Below, piece after piece: positions 1 through 11,503 of a stretch of DNA of 64,000 nt (positions are counted from its first letter, which is position 1; each line of letters starts with the position of its first letter). Origin of the DNA: Halocafeteria seosinensis. Taxonomy: Eukaryota; Sar; Bigyra; Bicosoecida. Both the position numbers and the translations under genes were made by a program. The notes under the pieces were generated by a model. The model was not told where the DNA came from. It ran no database searches and was given only the letters and a program-made list of their open reading frames with translations. The stretch spans positions 124,001-188,000 of the forward strand of contig LVLI01000140.1 in the NCBI GenBank assembly GCA_001687465.1. Direction: 5' to 3'.

Positions 1-2
1 GG

Positions 3-1781
3 GTTCCTCCTTCGGAATTACCACACACTGGAGACGGACATTCTCCAAGGGAGGATGGGAATGGAACGTCTCCTTCCTTGGCGCAACAAATTGCTGCAAG
101 TTTTCATACCCCTCACGTGGAAACGCAACAGGACGCTTTGGAGTATTGGAGCGAAGAGGACGAAGAAGATGATTATTTATACTGGGAAGACGATTATGAT
201 ATTTTCGCATTGGCTGTGAGTGAAGCGCATATGGCTCCAGCGAGTGCAAACAGTACATCTCTACCTCAGCAACAAGGGGATACCAGTGTGGCTCCTGACA
301 GAAGTGTTAACAGGGAATCCACGAAAACGGCGGCGAAAGAAGGAGGAGGAGGTGTGAATAAACTGAAGAGTGAATGGGATAAGTGGAAAGGAAAGATTAA
401 TTTAGAAAGCATTCATAAGAAGACAGAGAACAAACCAAAACACACGGGAAAAGATGACCGCGCCACTGTTGAAAACGTCCTAGATCCGCGGACGCGTATG
501 ATACTATTCCGAATACTTAGTCAGGGAGTGATACGAGAAATTCATGGATGTATCTCAACTGGAAAGGAAGCCAACGTGTATCATGCTCTCTGCGATGCGA
601 ATAGAGAAACCGGTACTTCAACGGAGTTGGCAATAAAGATTTACAAAACGTCCATTCTCAGTTTCAAAGACAGGGACCGCTATGTTTCCGGAGAATACCG
701 ATTTCGAAACGGATATAGTAAGCATAATCCGAGAAAAATGGTGAAACTTTGGGCCGAAAAAGAGATGCGGAACCTTAAGAGAATACATGCGGAAGGAATT
801 CCATGTCCGGCGCCGTTGTTGTTGCGTTCCCATGTACTTCTAATGGACTTTATTGGGAAGGATGGAGTAGGTGCCCCACTACTGAAGGACGCTAAGTTGA
901 GCTCAGGGAAGTTATCGCAAGCGTATGAACAGTTAATCCGATATATGCGCCGCCTGTATCATAATTGTCACCTTGTTCACGCTGATCTTTCTGAATACAA
1001 TGCCCTTTGGATGGACGGAACGGTTTACTTAATTGATGTAAGTCAAAGCGTGGAAATGGATCATCCGAGAGCTTTGGATTTTCTCCGTATGGATTGTAGA
1101 AACATCACTAACTTCTTTCGAAAGAATCAGTTGTATACTATGTCTCCTAAAGAGTTGTTCGAATTTGTGGTCAATCCTGAGCGATTGACAGATAACCAAG
1201 AAGAGGAATACCTTGCCCGGATGCTGGCAATGGCGCAAGAGCGCGAAGCGAATCGAGACAAAAAAGAGGCGCTTACAGAGTCTACAGATGAAGCTGTTTT
1301 TATGCAATCTTTTATCCCGCAAACCCTGCATCAAATTGAAAACTTTGAAAAGGAACATGAAGACATCAAATCCGGAAACACTGAAGGCATATATCGCCAG
1401 GCTCTAGGGTCCTTGCCTAGTGATTACGAATATCGTACGGAGCAAAAGGAGGAAGGCGTTGTTGGAGCCACTAATAGTTCGATTCAGGCACTTCAGGCTA
1501 CCGGTGGAGTAACTGACCATTCTGAAAATGCAGTATTCGAACGCACGGAACAAAATGAAAACGCCTGTCGTTCTGACGGTGTTGACATACAGGAGACCAG
1601 CAACGTGAGTGGCACCGAGTCAGTTGGTTCAGGGGATAGCGTCCAATTCAGAATAAAGGACGCAACGAAGGAGGAGCGAAAGCAGCACAAGGCAGCTGTG
1701 AAAGCGGACAAGCGTGCTCAGCGTCAGAATAAAATCAAGAAACATATAAAGAAGCGGCATGAAAAAAGCAACAAAAAATGA
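3..1781 (+). CDS. RIO1: RIO1-type atypical serine kinase, 5' end missing
   Basis: RIO1 is an atypical protein kinase/ATPase needed for the last cytoplasmic steps of 40S ribosomal subunit maturation. The frame is open to the left edge with no stop and no convincing start, so the N terminus lies outside the window. Seen in order: an acidic N-terminal region, the nucleotide loop STGKEANVYHA, the catalytic loop LVHADLSEYNAL and the metal-binding segment LIDVSQSVEMDHPRALDFL. The last is the RIO1-specific form rather than the RIO2 form. The C-terminal tail is very rich in Lys/Arg (KKRHEKSNKK), as is usual for RIO1. No intron is seen in the visible 592 codons. A TG microsatellite starts 11 bases after the stop. 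Family assignment is very secure. Confidence 0.95.
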   Translation, partial: VPPSELPHTGDGHSPREDGNGTSPSLAQQIAASFHTPHVETQQDALEYWSEEDEEDDYLYWEDDYDIFALAVSEAHMAPASANSTSLPQQQGDTSVAPDRSVNRESTKTAAKEGGGGVNKLKSEWDKWKGKINLESIHKKTENKPKHTGKDDRATVENVLDPRTRMILFRILSQGVIREIHGCISTGKEANVYHALCDANRETGTSTELAIKIYKTSILSFKDRDRYVSGEYRFRNGYSKHNPRKMVKLWAEKEMRNLKRIHAEGIPCPAPLLLRSHVLLMDFIGKDGVGAPLLKDAKLSSGKLSQAYEQLIRYMRRLYHNCHLVHADLSEYNALWMDGTVYLIDVSQSVEMDHPRALDFLRMDCRNITNFFRKNQLYTMSPKELFEFVVNPERLTDNQEEEYLARMLAMAQEREANRDKKEALTESTDEAVFMQSFIPQTLHQIENFEKEHEDIKSGNTEGIYRQALGSLPSDYEYRTEQKEEGVVGATNSSIQALQATGGVTDHSENAVFERTEQNENACRSDGVDIQETSNVSGTESVGSGDSVQFRIKDATKEERKQHKAAVKADKRAQRQNKIKKHIKKRHEKSNKK

Positions 1782-1791
1782 TCTAGGCAAG

Positions 1792-1792
<1 letters not shown>

Positions 1793-1825
<33 letters not shown>
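1793..1825. repeat. (TG)n microsatellite
   Basis: About 16 uninterrupted TG units directly after the RIO1 stop codon, probably inside its 3' UTR. Such a tract is prone to length change. Confidence 0.97.
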
Positions 1826-1826
<1 letters not shown>

Positions 1827-2559
1827 TACGGATTCTTTCGAGGGCAATGCCGGATCTCTCGGCTGGATCAAGCGACAAATACCGGTATTTCCCGCTGTAC
1901 GAAGCCCATGAGAGCACACTGCGAACAAGACGTTTGATTAAAAGTTTCCAGCATATGAATGGAGGCAAGGCTCTGAGAAGGACCTATGAAACAACGGAGA
2001 TTGCACAGACCTGGCTGGCACACTCATGGCGGGTGTAAAACTATAGTACATTTAGAAAGCAACTCTCAGCGATGGTGGAAATACCCTCGAAGTGTATGCA
2101 AGAATGAAGCTTCGGTTTCCACAGACCGAAGAACAAGAGATCTTCCTGCCCTTGGGGATATTTGAAAACCGGCTCCTGCAACTGCATCAGTGGAACAGAT
2201 TCTGAAGAGACAAGCGACATACCGCGAATGTGGCTTAATTGGTCGTTGGTCTTGTCCCAAATTGACTGTTAATATGTTATAACGGTATCTTGTTAGCGTT
2301 TCACAACCAATAAAGATAGTGCAGTTTTCGCTAAGTGCTGACAAAAATTGCCAAAGGGTACGCTCACCTCATTTATCGGCTGCACATATGCCACTTTGTT
2401 CTGATGAAATACCGGAGTCGCTCCAAAAGGAGAGTTGAGAGCGGGTCACCAGAAGCAGACAAGCCTCATCCCATATAGTTTGTTATGGTCTTGAGGTTAA
2501 AATGGTGTCAATTGCTTTATTCTCAAACGGTGTGTGATCCACATTATGGTATTACGCAG
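1826..2559. other. Intergenic, convergent 3' ends
   Basis: This lies between the 3' end of RIO1 and the 3' end of the chromo-barrel gene on the other strand. The longest frames are under 95 codons and show no family features. I see no RNA gene or repeat beyond the TG tract at its left edge. Confidence 0.6.
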
Positions 2560-4358
2560 TCATACATCCACTTCTTCAGAAGGCGTCGTACGTATCAGGT
2601 TTTGATACATCGCCCTATCTTGGCCGTCAAAATCGTGTTCAGTGAAGCTCACTGATTTAGAAGAACATGCCCGGAGCAGGTCTCGCGCCTGTTCACGCGA
2701 TAGTAGGGGCTTCCTTTTGGCAACGGCAAGAAAACGTTCCTCATTGACGGTACTCGTGTTTCCTACTATCTCTAGTAATATGGGACGACGGTGAAGCCAC
2801 TTCAAAAGGTCATCACAAACCTGGTTGCAATAGTCATGAAGTGTGTTCTCCATGCGTTGCCGGAATTCTTTGCTAAAGAGCCTTTGAAAGGATGTACAAA
2901 GATGTCGAGTCTTATCCTTCGTCGCAGTGATTTCTTCGGCTATCTTCGCTGAAAGTCTTTGAGATATCGAAGGATATTTCGTCCGTAAATCGTCCCTAAG
3001 CAAGAACTCGTGCATTCTCACTTGGCGATTTTCTTTACCAAGCAAAATGTCCTCGGCATATCGATTCAAAAACGATTTCCACTCCTTCGAATTTTGGCAG
3101 TTTTCAAGCCCATGTCGGATGAAGTTACAGCACAGCAACGTGAACCAATGCCCAATACCATCACTTAAACAAGAAAACGATAGCATATCGTGCATGGAAC
3201 GTACGGAGAGCCGCTTAAGCATGGTACTGAGCAAGGACAACATAGCGGGGACCGAATTGCAGCTCCTATCTGTCTCCTCAGAATGCCTCTCAACAAGGTG
3301 TTTCAATACCGCGCAAGACAAAGGGAAATCAAGAGAACTTGGAAGTGCCTTTTTCTCCGCGTCATCCACTTCATCTTCGGAACTGGAGTCAAAGAACTCT
3401 TTAATCCGCGTAACGGACAGTTTAACCAAACGGCTCAGCCACGCTTTATCGAAGGTAGCAATACTCGAAAGCATTCTTTTTCGTGCAATAGGATGACTCG
3501 TCAAGGCAGCGTAAAGTATATACGGCTCTATAACAGTAGTCTGGTTCTGGGCTTGCGCACCCGTGGCAGTCTCTTCTTTGTTTTGCGTTTGCGATCTTTG
3601 ATGACTGCTAGACGAAACTTGCGATACATTTTCAGTTGCAGTGTTTGAGGTAGCGGCATCATCAGGGCGACTGGGAGTGTCAACTTGCTCAATTTCTTCG
3701 TCATTCGACAAACTTTCCTCTCCGTCAGTGCTAACAGCAACTTTTCCCCGATTCAGGGGCGGTGTGTCAGCTGTACTTTCTGTTTCACTCTTGGAGTCCG
3801 ATTTAGCGTCTTCTAAAGAAGGGGAGTCCAGAGCCACAGGACCATGCAATTGCTGTGTCTGTTTAACCGGCATATCATACTCGTTTCCCTTTGAAGCCTT
3901 CTGGGACGCTACCGGTATTCGCTTTGATGGACTCGACGGTGGAGGGCGTCGTTTACGCGCCCTTCCGCCTTCTGTTCTATCTCTTTCGCCTTGCTGACCG
4001 TGTTTCCTTGAGGAAGATACTTTGCCACTGTTTGACTGCAATTCATCCAATGACGTGCTTGTCTCACTGGGGGTAAAATGCTGAACTCGTGTCCGCCGCC
4101 GGCGTCTGCAAAGATAACATTGGCATCCACAGCTGACGCCATCAGCCCAAACAAAGGATCCCTAACTTACGAGGAAGAGCCGGCAGAGTCAATCAAGTTT
4201 ACCTTGGAGGCCGGAAACCACTCATTACGATCTGAGCTCCAGTTGTCGAACTTAATGTAATAACTATTACTCTCCCCATCAACGTCCTCCACCACGCCTG
4301 AATAGACCATGCTCTTCCCATAGTCCACCACAACGCGGGAGCCTTTCGATACTGTCAT
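2560..4358 (-). CDS. Chromo-barrel/Tudor-knot protein, likely chromatin reader
   Basis: Two exons, 4358-4171 and 4105-2560, with a 65-base intron 4170-4106. Joining restores the frame through an Arg-rich stretch (RRRR). The first ~60 residues form a Tudor-knot/chromo-barrel: KGSRVVVDYGK, then VYSGVVEDVD, then IKFDNWSSDRNEWFPASKV. The pattern of aromatic residues followed by W..R.DEW.P matches MRG15/EAF3, MSL3, ARID4 and PHF20, which read methylated histones. A ~180-residue Ser/Glu/Lys-rich linker follows, then a ~300-residue helical C-terminal region that I do not recognise and that does not look like a canonical MRG domain. The start is the ATG directly before the barrel. Role as a histone-mark reader is inferred from the barrel only. 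The C-terminal partner domain is unknown. Confidence 0.75.
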
Positions 4359-5075
4359 ACTCGCACTTGGTGGTCGTGTGGTGGTACTAATAGCTCGTCC
4401 ACAATTGGGAATATGCCCCTGTGAACAGCAATATGGCGTGAAGCAGCTCCACGTTCCCGGCAGTGGCGCGATCAACACTGCCCCTACAGTGCAGAGAAAA
4501 GTGCACCCACCAAAAGAACCAACCAAACAAATTGTGTATATATACCTCATCGACTATCGTACTGTACACTCCATGCAGCTAACGAGCCAACTTCATAAGC
4601 GTCAATCTTTTCGTCTACCTTTGGCCGGAATTCAGACTTGTTGGTGCTGCGTCATGTGCGCGTTACCACAGTGCCTCTGTTATCACCTGATAGGTGTAAT
4701 ATTAATATTGCTTTATTAAATGCGGAAACATGCTACTATAATGGGAAAATCTGCAGAATTGGCACCGAACTGGCCATTCGCGTTCCATGCAAAGTGACTT
4801 AGTAATTCCTACCAACGAGGAGGATGGCTGACGGCACTGCCGAAAATTTTGCAGGATGCGACTTGCCGACGGCAAGGACTAATCAACTAGTATCTAAGAA
4901 TAATGCCTACGGCGGCGTATGCTAGAATGGTTCTGAATTGGTTTTCACCATATTGACCCAAATTGGTCAAAACCCGGCAGGACATCTGCAACAAGGTTCT
5001 TCTTTAGCTTACCAGAATGTTCCCATGAGCCAAGTCAAGCAGCAAGGGCTGAGACAGAGGGCAGAGCTGAGATGT
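4359..5075. other. Intergenic, upstream of the chromo-barrel gene
   Basis: It holds the promoter side of the chromo-barrel gene (left) and the 3' flank of the PPR-like gene (right). Frames here are short antisense or chance ones. No RNA gene or clear repeat was seen. Confidence 0.5.
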
Positions 5076-7198
5076 TTATAGAGATACCTCCAGTGGCGGA
5101 GAAGGCCTTCTCTTGCGCTTTCTTTGTCCAGAGTCACGCGGTCGGGTTTTAGCCTCTACTGAATCCTTCCGTAACACGGCCAGGTCAGCACTGCTGAATA
5201 GATTCGGATAAGGGGACTCCAAACCACCGTAGTTTACCCATTTTCTGTACGCAGCCTGCTTCAAAGCATCCAAGTCTCTTCCACTCGAGAGTACGTCAGG
5301 AAGAATACCACGAGATATGAGGAAATATTCGGTAATGCTTCCCAGACGGAATGGGACAGTTTGACCAGACGCTTTGCCGACAGAAGTTTGAGCGGCGTAG
5401 AATCCCAGCTTCTTCTGAGAGTGCAAGTTATGCCAAGCACGAAGGAGGTCACTGATTGTTGAACAGAGTTCGTCCGTGGACCAATTTCCATCTACTTGGT
5501 CTCCTTGCATCCGCTCAAACAACAGAAGAGCTTGAACCGTCATATCCAATGTTTCCGCTATAACTTTGGCCGCTTCTCCCATATACAAAAGCGAAATATG
5601 CGCCACCAAATGTCTAACCGACTGCACTAGGTGTTCTAGGCAGTTGTTTACCTGGGACGTGCGCTCTACTGCCTGTGCGTCCTGAGATAAAGTAAAATAG
5701 TGGAAAGCTAGCTGTGTCGAGGCCCTATTAAATTGTAGGGTTGCAATTCGGTCAAAGCCGATGTTGAAGACGGTATACATTTGGTCATATAACTCAATAG
5801 CTTCGTCTTGATTTCCCTCCGACATCCGAATTTTGCTCAAGACATTGAAAATGCCGACAGAGAGCTTGCGTTGCAGTCTAAGCTGATCGAATAGCGAGCG
5901 TTCAGTAAGTCGGTATTCCTCTAGCGGGGTCGAACTATGAAGATACTGCGGATAGGGGTAACCAATCAGACGGTGGTGTTCATAAACGAAGCGCACCAAA
6001 ACGAACATACCTGAAGCACTTCCCCAAGTAAAGGAGCACTTTGTGGAATCTCTTCTCCCAGCATCTCCTGCAGGAACTCGGAGCTGGCACTGCGAGAAAG
6101 ATGACTACGCGCATAGTTCAAGAGAACAACTCGTGCTTTCGAGTGAAGTGTTCCAAAAGTTCTTTCGTATCGACTTCTTAGCTGCCTAAGACAAGAGAGG
6201 GAAAGGTTTTCATTTCGGGTTCTCTGGTTTGTTAACTGCAGCTGCAGCCAGGAAGCACCAACATCGGAGTTTTCGCTCGGACCTAAGACCCCAGCAGTAG
6301 AAGCAAAGTAATGTTTTGCAATATCTGCGGTTTCATTCCATAGAGTTTCATTCCCTTCTTGGGCAGTCATAACGAGTAAAGTGCGCCAAGTTTCCCAGGG
6401 AACTTGCGACATATCTTGACCACTATCCAGCAATTTGTGGAAGTGCACATTAGCAGCCTGATTTTGCTTATGTCGACATAACTGGTTAATGATCTCGGCA
6501 TGAATAATCACAGAAATACTGTTGGGAGATTCAGAAAGGCTTTTCAAAATCTTCTCTACGTAAAACCATTGGTTCTGCGAAAAAAGTCTCCTCAACAGAC
6601 TTGCGCATAGTCCACTAATTTGCGTGCTATGAAACAGGTCAGTTCGATTAAGCGCAGCATAGAATATTTCTATCGCTTGTTCAAACTCTTCCTCACTACG
6701 GAGATGAGCAAAGTACTTCTCTAGGGTCTGTATGGAGACACTTCCTCCCGCTTCCAGAGTGCGTAGGAGAATTGTACCAACGCATCCAACATGCCGTCGC
6801 TTCAGTGCCGCCGAGACAGCGACATCTAATGTTGCCACAGGGACTTGCAGAAGCCCCTGCTCGATAATATCCTCATCAGACTCGTTCCCAGGATCTTGGC
6901 TCTCGAATTGTTGGCCTGCTCTGTAAGCCTCAGCCAAATCCAGAGGTGGTTCTTGCGTCAGCCCAATGCTATTCCAGCTATTGCCGGTCTCTCCTGTTCC
7001 ACAGGCCTTCACCAGGGCTCGTAAGAGCCTCCCGGCATGCCCACTCTCGGCTGCCTTACGAATAAGGCCCTCTGTATAGCTCGTAGCATCCCGTGCTGTC
7101 GAGAAATGAGGCAGTCTGAATGGAATGCGCGTCATAGACGACCAAAGAGTGCACGGTATTTTCGATGCCACCCCTCTACACCGTGCTAGCATTGCCAT
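5076..7198 (-). CDS. PPR/TPR-like helical-repeat protein, probably mitochondrial
   Basis: Two exons, 7198-6011 and 5945-5076, with an intron 6010-5946 (65 bases, GT-AG, phase 0), giving 685 residues. The N terminus (MAMLARCRGVASKIPC, then many Arg/Ser/Thr before residue 40) looks like a mitochondrial presequence. The middle consists of paired amphipathic helices of about 35 residues, for example around EQAIEIFYAALNRTDLF and HAEIINQLCRHKQNQAANVH, which resemble degenerate pentatricopeptide repeats. The second exon is also mostly helical and ends in a basic tail (RKRKRRPSP). Organelle RNA handling is the usual role of PPR proteins, but the repeats are too weak to name a target. A TPR-type scaffold is the alternative. 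Confidence 0.6.
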
Positions 7199-7695
7199 CG
7201 AATCGTCTCATCGCTCAAACGCTGAGCAATGCAGGAGTGTATTTGGTCTTCAATGACGTGGCTCCATGGGTCAGTCAAACAAGGCACTTTCGTTTTCGGC
7301 GGAAAAATAGACACCACCCTATACATGTATCATGTATACCGTACATGTGAGGTTAACAGTTCAACCTCTCTGTGATACACTGTGTCATTGTTGGTACTGA
7401 CGAGACCTGGCCCAGCGGCTCCACTTCACAAAGTGCACGATGCCAAGCAGCTGAGTGGAGGGGGATTGGTGTGTTATGCACAAGAAACCCTGGTTGGTAT
7501 GCACAAGCTTTCAAACGCGAATACACCCACCCCACAGAATTCGAGAAAACAATGACACGACGGTCGCAACGAGAAAAGCTGTTCAAGACGCGAGCAGCTC
7601 GCGTCCAGCGAACTTTGCGCTGTTCTCACCCTCCTTCTGAACCCGCTATTCAACCCGCCCTCTCGTTAAAGGAAAAGCAATACAGACAAACAAAG
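7199..7695. promoter_or_regulatory. Divergent intergenic region
   Basis: A 497-base gap between the start of the PPR-like gene (minus) and the start of the secreted repeat gene (plus), so it should hold both promoters. A half-palindrome TGACGTGG occurs at about 7254-7261. The plus frame is open from 7372 without stops before the chosen ATG at 7696, so a longer N terminus is formally possible. The signal peptide directly after 7696 argues against that. Confidence 0.45.
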
Positions 7696-9216
7696 ATGGC
7701 GGTACGGGTGATTATGGTCTTGCCTTTCCTCATGGGACAAATTGCAGCTGGGAATGACCTTCGGAACGAGGAACCCTGCATCAGTTACGATTCCAGTCAG
7801 GGGATGCTCACTCAAACATGCGACATTGATTGGAACGCTCGAGAATATGGAAACAGCGATCACATTACGTTGGGACCGAACGAGATATTTGATGGGCAGA
7901 ATTTCACCATTGACTTAGCGGGAATGGACGATTTTGCTGGCCTATTCAACATGGAGAGCAGTGTGGACTCTTTTGAGAATGCTCCCTTGATTCAGCATGT
8001 CCACACATTACACGGAGTAACTGCAAGGAGTGGTGCGTTCATAGTTCGAGAAAACCAAAGATTCTTCCGAGTAAACCATTGTAGCGCTACGGGGGAAATT
8101 CGAGCTGCAGGCATCTGCTGCAGTGGTGGGATCGCGGGCCAGGCCGTAGGCCAGGATGGAGGAGTCATCGAAATTACGAACTCATATACAACTGGAGATA
8201 TGATCGACGGGCTCACCGGGGGCATAGTGGGAGATTGAGTCGCTAGGAATGGTGGTACAGCAACCATAACCGACTGCTACTCCACCGGCGAAATTAGAGG
8301 TCCACGGGCAGGTGGAATTTGCGGAGATGACCCTGGTTACGAAGGTGGCACAGTTCATGTTGTTCGTTGTTATTCTACAGGGGATATTAAAGGCGAAGGG
8401 AGTGGAGGGATTGTTGGTGAACATGCGGGATGGAAAGGTGGTTTTGTCAGTGTGTCCCAGTGTTTTTCTACAGGGAACGTGGAAGGAAGTCAAAGTGGTG
8501 GTATTTCTGGAAGAAATGCAGCTCAGAAGGACGGCATCTTCGAGATTTCAGACTCATATAGCACTGGAAATGTCAAAGAAAGCAGCGGAACAGGTGGAAT
8601 ATGTGGTGCCAATACCGGCGAGGAAGGTGGCATTGTTCGAATCCAAAATGTGTACATGTTGTCCAGTGTTCCTCACGGAAGACCATTCCTGCTTGGAAGT
8701 ATCTCTTCGTCAGCTCAGAAAGTGCAGGTCAAATACTCAGTGCATGATAGTGATGTGGACAACGGAAACATTGTAGATGAAGACACGGCTGACATTCTCG
8801 ATAGCCATGGAAATTCTGCTGATCTTGATGACATCAGAGGTAAATTATACCAGACGTCCACGCACATATGGCCTGCTCAGGTGTGGTTTATCCGGTCTGG
8901 CGGCAAGTATCCTGAATTAAGAAACATCCCTACGGTTCAACCTGCTGGGACCGCCGTCCCCACACCAAGGATAACACCATCAGCAAGCCCCTCCAAGAGC
9001 TCATCGCGCACAACGGCAACTCCTTCAAGACCAGGGTCCACCAAGCAGTCTCTACCTGCAACTACACCACTCCCCAGTTCTCCGAGTGCAACTCCCAGGG
9101 AAACAGTTAACCCTTCCCCAGAGGCGCTTCCTTCACATCGTATGCCTCGATGCATGGAGCTATTGGTTCAGTATCCACAAAGAGCCGTGAAACAAACTAC
9201 AGAAGTTCGTGCATAG
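7696..9216 (+). CDS. Secreted GLUG-type repeat protein, interrupted by in-frame TGA at 8236-8238
   Basis: The chosen ATG is followed by a classic signal peptide (MAVRVIMVLPFLMGQIAAG). From about residue 120 the protein has at least five repeats of ~38 residues with the core (C/S)-Y-S-T-G-(D/N/E)-(I/V), then GGI-x-G, then GG-(T/I)-V. This resembles GLUG-motif repeats of bacterial and algal surface proteins and likely folds as a beta-solenoid. A Pro/Ser/Thr-rich tail after residue ~410 is mucin-like. Codon 181 is TGA. The same frame runs on without another stop to 9216, and the next 71 codons continue the repeat pattern, so the break falls inside one repeat. It may be a nonsense allele, a young pseudogene, read-through or a sequence error. 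Function unknown; adhesion or a cell-surface role is only inferred. Confidence 0.7.
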
Positions 9217-9668
9217 GAGCATCATTATTGTGGACGGCAGAATACATCGAGTCATTCCATCCTTGTGCTTAGCGCCAAGGCCTTAGTTCGTTTCCGCAAT
9301 CAACAACAGTACGTTAGTTCTCCCCGAAGACCCCCCTGTAGTGTACAGCTTACGACGGCTGAAGAATAACGTCAGGTGTTCGCTAGTGTGAGTCTGTAAT
9401 CCTACAAGCACATTTACCACTTCGAGAAGAGTATTGGATAGAACGGCTGCTTCTTCAGTAGACCGAGCTAACACACTGAAAATAGGCAGATTAACGGTCA
9501 GCGGACCAGCACTCGCGAGCGACGGTTCCGTCTTGCTTTTAATTTTCGGGCAGGGCCAAGCATCGGGGCAGCCTTTTTTTCTAAAATGCCAGTGTCAGTC
9601 TCTAAGATGAAACCGGACTTCAGATAATGCACAATCCCAAAACGATGAATAATTCGTAGGCTTTCTAG
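9217..9668. other. Intergenic, convergent
   Basis: 3' flanks of the repeat-protein gene and of the small gene on the minus strand. No coding frame, RNA gene or repeat could be supported. Confidence 0.5.
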
Positions 9669-10636
9669 TCACTCCTGAGTTTCTCGTTTTCTTATGTAGT
9701 CCATCGCTCGTGTGTCTTCAACGACTTGCTTCATGAGGTTCGAACCAGTAGTATCAGTGATGGGGTGATCCTGAGAATGAGACATGGATCTCTTAGCTGT
9801 TGACTGGGAAGTCTCTGTGTAGCTTTCAAACTCTGGAGACACTCTATACGAAGCGTTTATCTTAGTCTTGTGCGAGGTACCATCCGGTCGCGTTATAGTT
9901 GCCTCGCTTGGATCTTCCATCGCGTTTGTCGCGGCAATGGTAGAGTGCTTCTGCTGATAAGTATCGGAACCATAGTATACTCTTCCACTTAAAGGGTCCA
10001 TACCGGGACTGTCGGAAGCGCTGATGTGATCGTTTTGCTCTCGATACTGCTGAAACGCTGACACGTCATCCTGTGTTCCATGATACCCTGCTATTGGGTA
10101 CATTCTAGGATTCTCTAGTTGCTGTCTATCTAGATCAATATGGCGTTCTCGTTGAGCATTTCGTTTGGCTTTAAGTTCGTCCATGTCCTTTGTAGAGAGT
10201 CCAATCGCTTGGAGCATTTCAGCGTCCGTAAAGCCGAAGTTACCGGACTGCGAAGAAACAATACGTCCCATGAAGTTTCCAGTACAATAGGAGAGAGAAG
10301 CCTATGGACAGCTGAACTGTGGTAATTCAAGGAGGACGAACTACATACCTGGAGCAATCTGGGGTTAAGACTACGCATCATGGCCCATTCATTCAAGATC
10401 ATCCGTACTTCCCACCACCCTCGTTGCATTTCTTTCGCGGCCTGCTCTCGCTCGGGCGTCTGCTCGTGTGTGAGTTTTGCTTGCATCGATTGACGTGAGC
10501 GCCTCATTCGACCCAGGGAATGCCCCATAGTGTAGCCTGCATATCGAGCGCAGGTTCTCAAGCCAGTTCGTCCTAAAGTATACAGTCCAATGCCCGAGAC
10601 CACCGCCATCTTGCATAATCCACTGATCAAACCCAT
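9669..10636 (-). CDS. Hypothetical protein with N-terminal hydrophobic segment
   Basis: Two exons, 10636-10349 and 10247-9669, joined across a 101-base GT-AG intron in phase 0, giving 288 residues. The N terminus (MGLISGLCKMAVVSGIGLYT) is a hydrophobic, Gly-rich stretch followed by Arg-rich sequence, so it could be a signal anchor or an organelle-targeting peptide. The rest is hydrophilic, rich in Gln, Ser, Arg and Met, with a likely helix around STKDMDELKAKRNAQRERH. I recognise no domain. Sequence fragments resembling its 3' coding end and its 5' flank recur about 2 kb away at 11893-12001, which suggests the locus was once duplicated. Confidence 0.6.
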
Positions 10637-11084
10637 CTCACTTATGCGCTTCTTTCGTCTGCCAATGACACCAGCAAACAGCCGAAAATGGGCTCTTATA
10701 GAGCCTCAAATTAAGCCCTCAATTGTCCGGGAGAGCCAACCAACTTCAATGCAGGTCCAACCCACCAAGTCCCGAAAGTTCAGCAGGAACTCAGTGAGAA
10801 CTCAACAAACAGGCCAGTCTACTGGCCAAGAGGAAAAAGCTTGGGGTGGAATATCTCCCCAGCTCTGTAGCGCCTACATGGCTCACCTTCTACTTTTCTC
10901 AACACTAAAACTAAAAAACTAAAACTCCGGAGCGACACAAGACACACTCCGGGGTAAAACTACCATGCCTACAAAAGCAAGCAAAGCGTATATTATAGGC
11001 CTACAGGCAAAAGAAAGGAACAACAGCTACTACAACGAGTGAACAATTGAAGCGTCACTAAACAAGGTGAGGGCGCGTGTATAT

Positions 11085-11185
11085 ATTGGTATTGCTCCTA
11101 CCGGAAGACGTGTCTGTCTGAGGGATGAATAGAACCCGGAACCGGAACAGCATCTTCACGTTGTGGCGCATCAACGTGACTGACA
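11085..11185 (+). repeat. Diverged direct repeat, copy A
   Basis: Shares the blocks ACCGGAAGACGTGTCTG, CCCGGAACCGG and CTTCACGTTGTGGCGCA, in the same order, with the copy at 11341-11503. No coding frame and no terminal inverted repeat was seen. Confidence 0.7.
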
Positions 11186-11340
11186 GTGTGGCCGTTTGGT
11201 GAGGGTTAAATCGCGGAAGCAACCCAATGCTTAGTGAGTTTAGAATATCGCAATGTACACTGTACATGTATTGGATTGACCGTGTCGAACCGCAGTTTCA
11301 CGGTTGGTTACTTACTTTTGGTACCGGGTTTTCTGTGGGT

Positions 11341-11503
11341 ATTGGTATTGCTCCCACCGGAAGACGTGTCTGCTACAGGCTACGCTACGCCGTGTGAGGG
11401 GTGAATCCCACCCGGAACCGGTCCAACATCTTCACGGCCGGTGGGCTATCTGTCACATATGTGTGTGCGTCTTCACGTTGTGGCGCATAACCGTGATTGA
11501 CCG
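11341..11503 (+). repeat. Diverged direct repeat, copy B
   Basis: Second copy of the element at 11085, starting with ATTGGTATTGCTCCCACCGG. It is about 60 bases longer through an insertion before the last shared block. The two copies lie 256 bases apart in the same orientation. Confidence 0.7.

Noticed and set aside
8230-8250. A ~20-base intron GTGGGAGATTGAGTCGCTAG removing the TGA in the repeat protein
   Set aside because: Its removal changes the frame by 20 bases, and no other intron here is shorter than 51 bases. The repeat pattern also continues in the original frame.
10905-10926. CTAAAA repeats as interstitial telomere
   Set aside because: The unit does not match TTTAGGG, TTTTAGGG or TTAGGG types, and only about three imperfect units are present.
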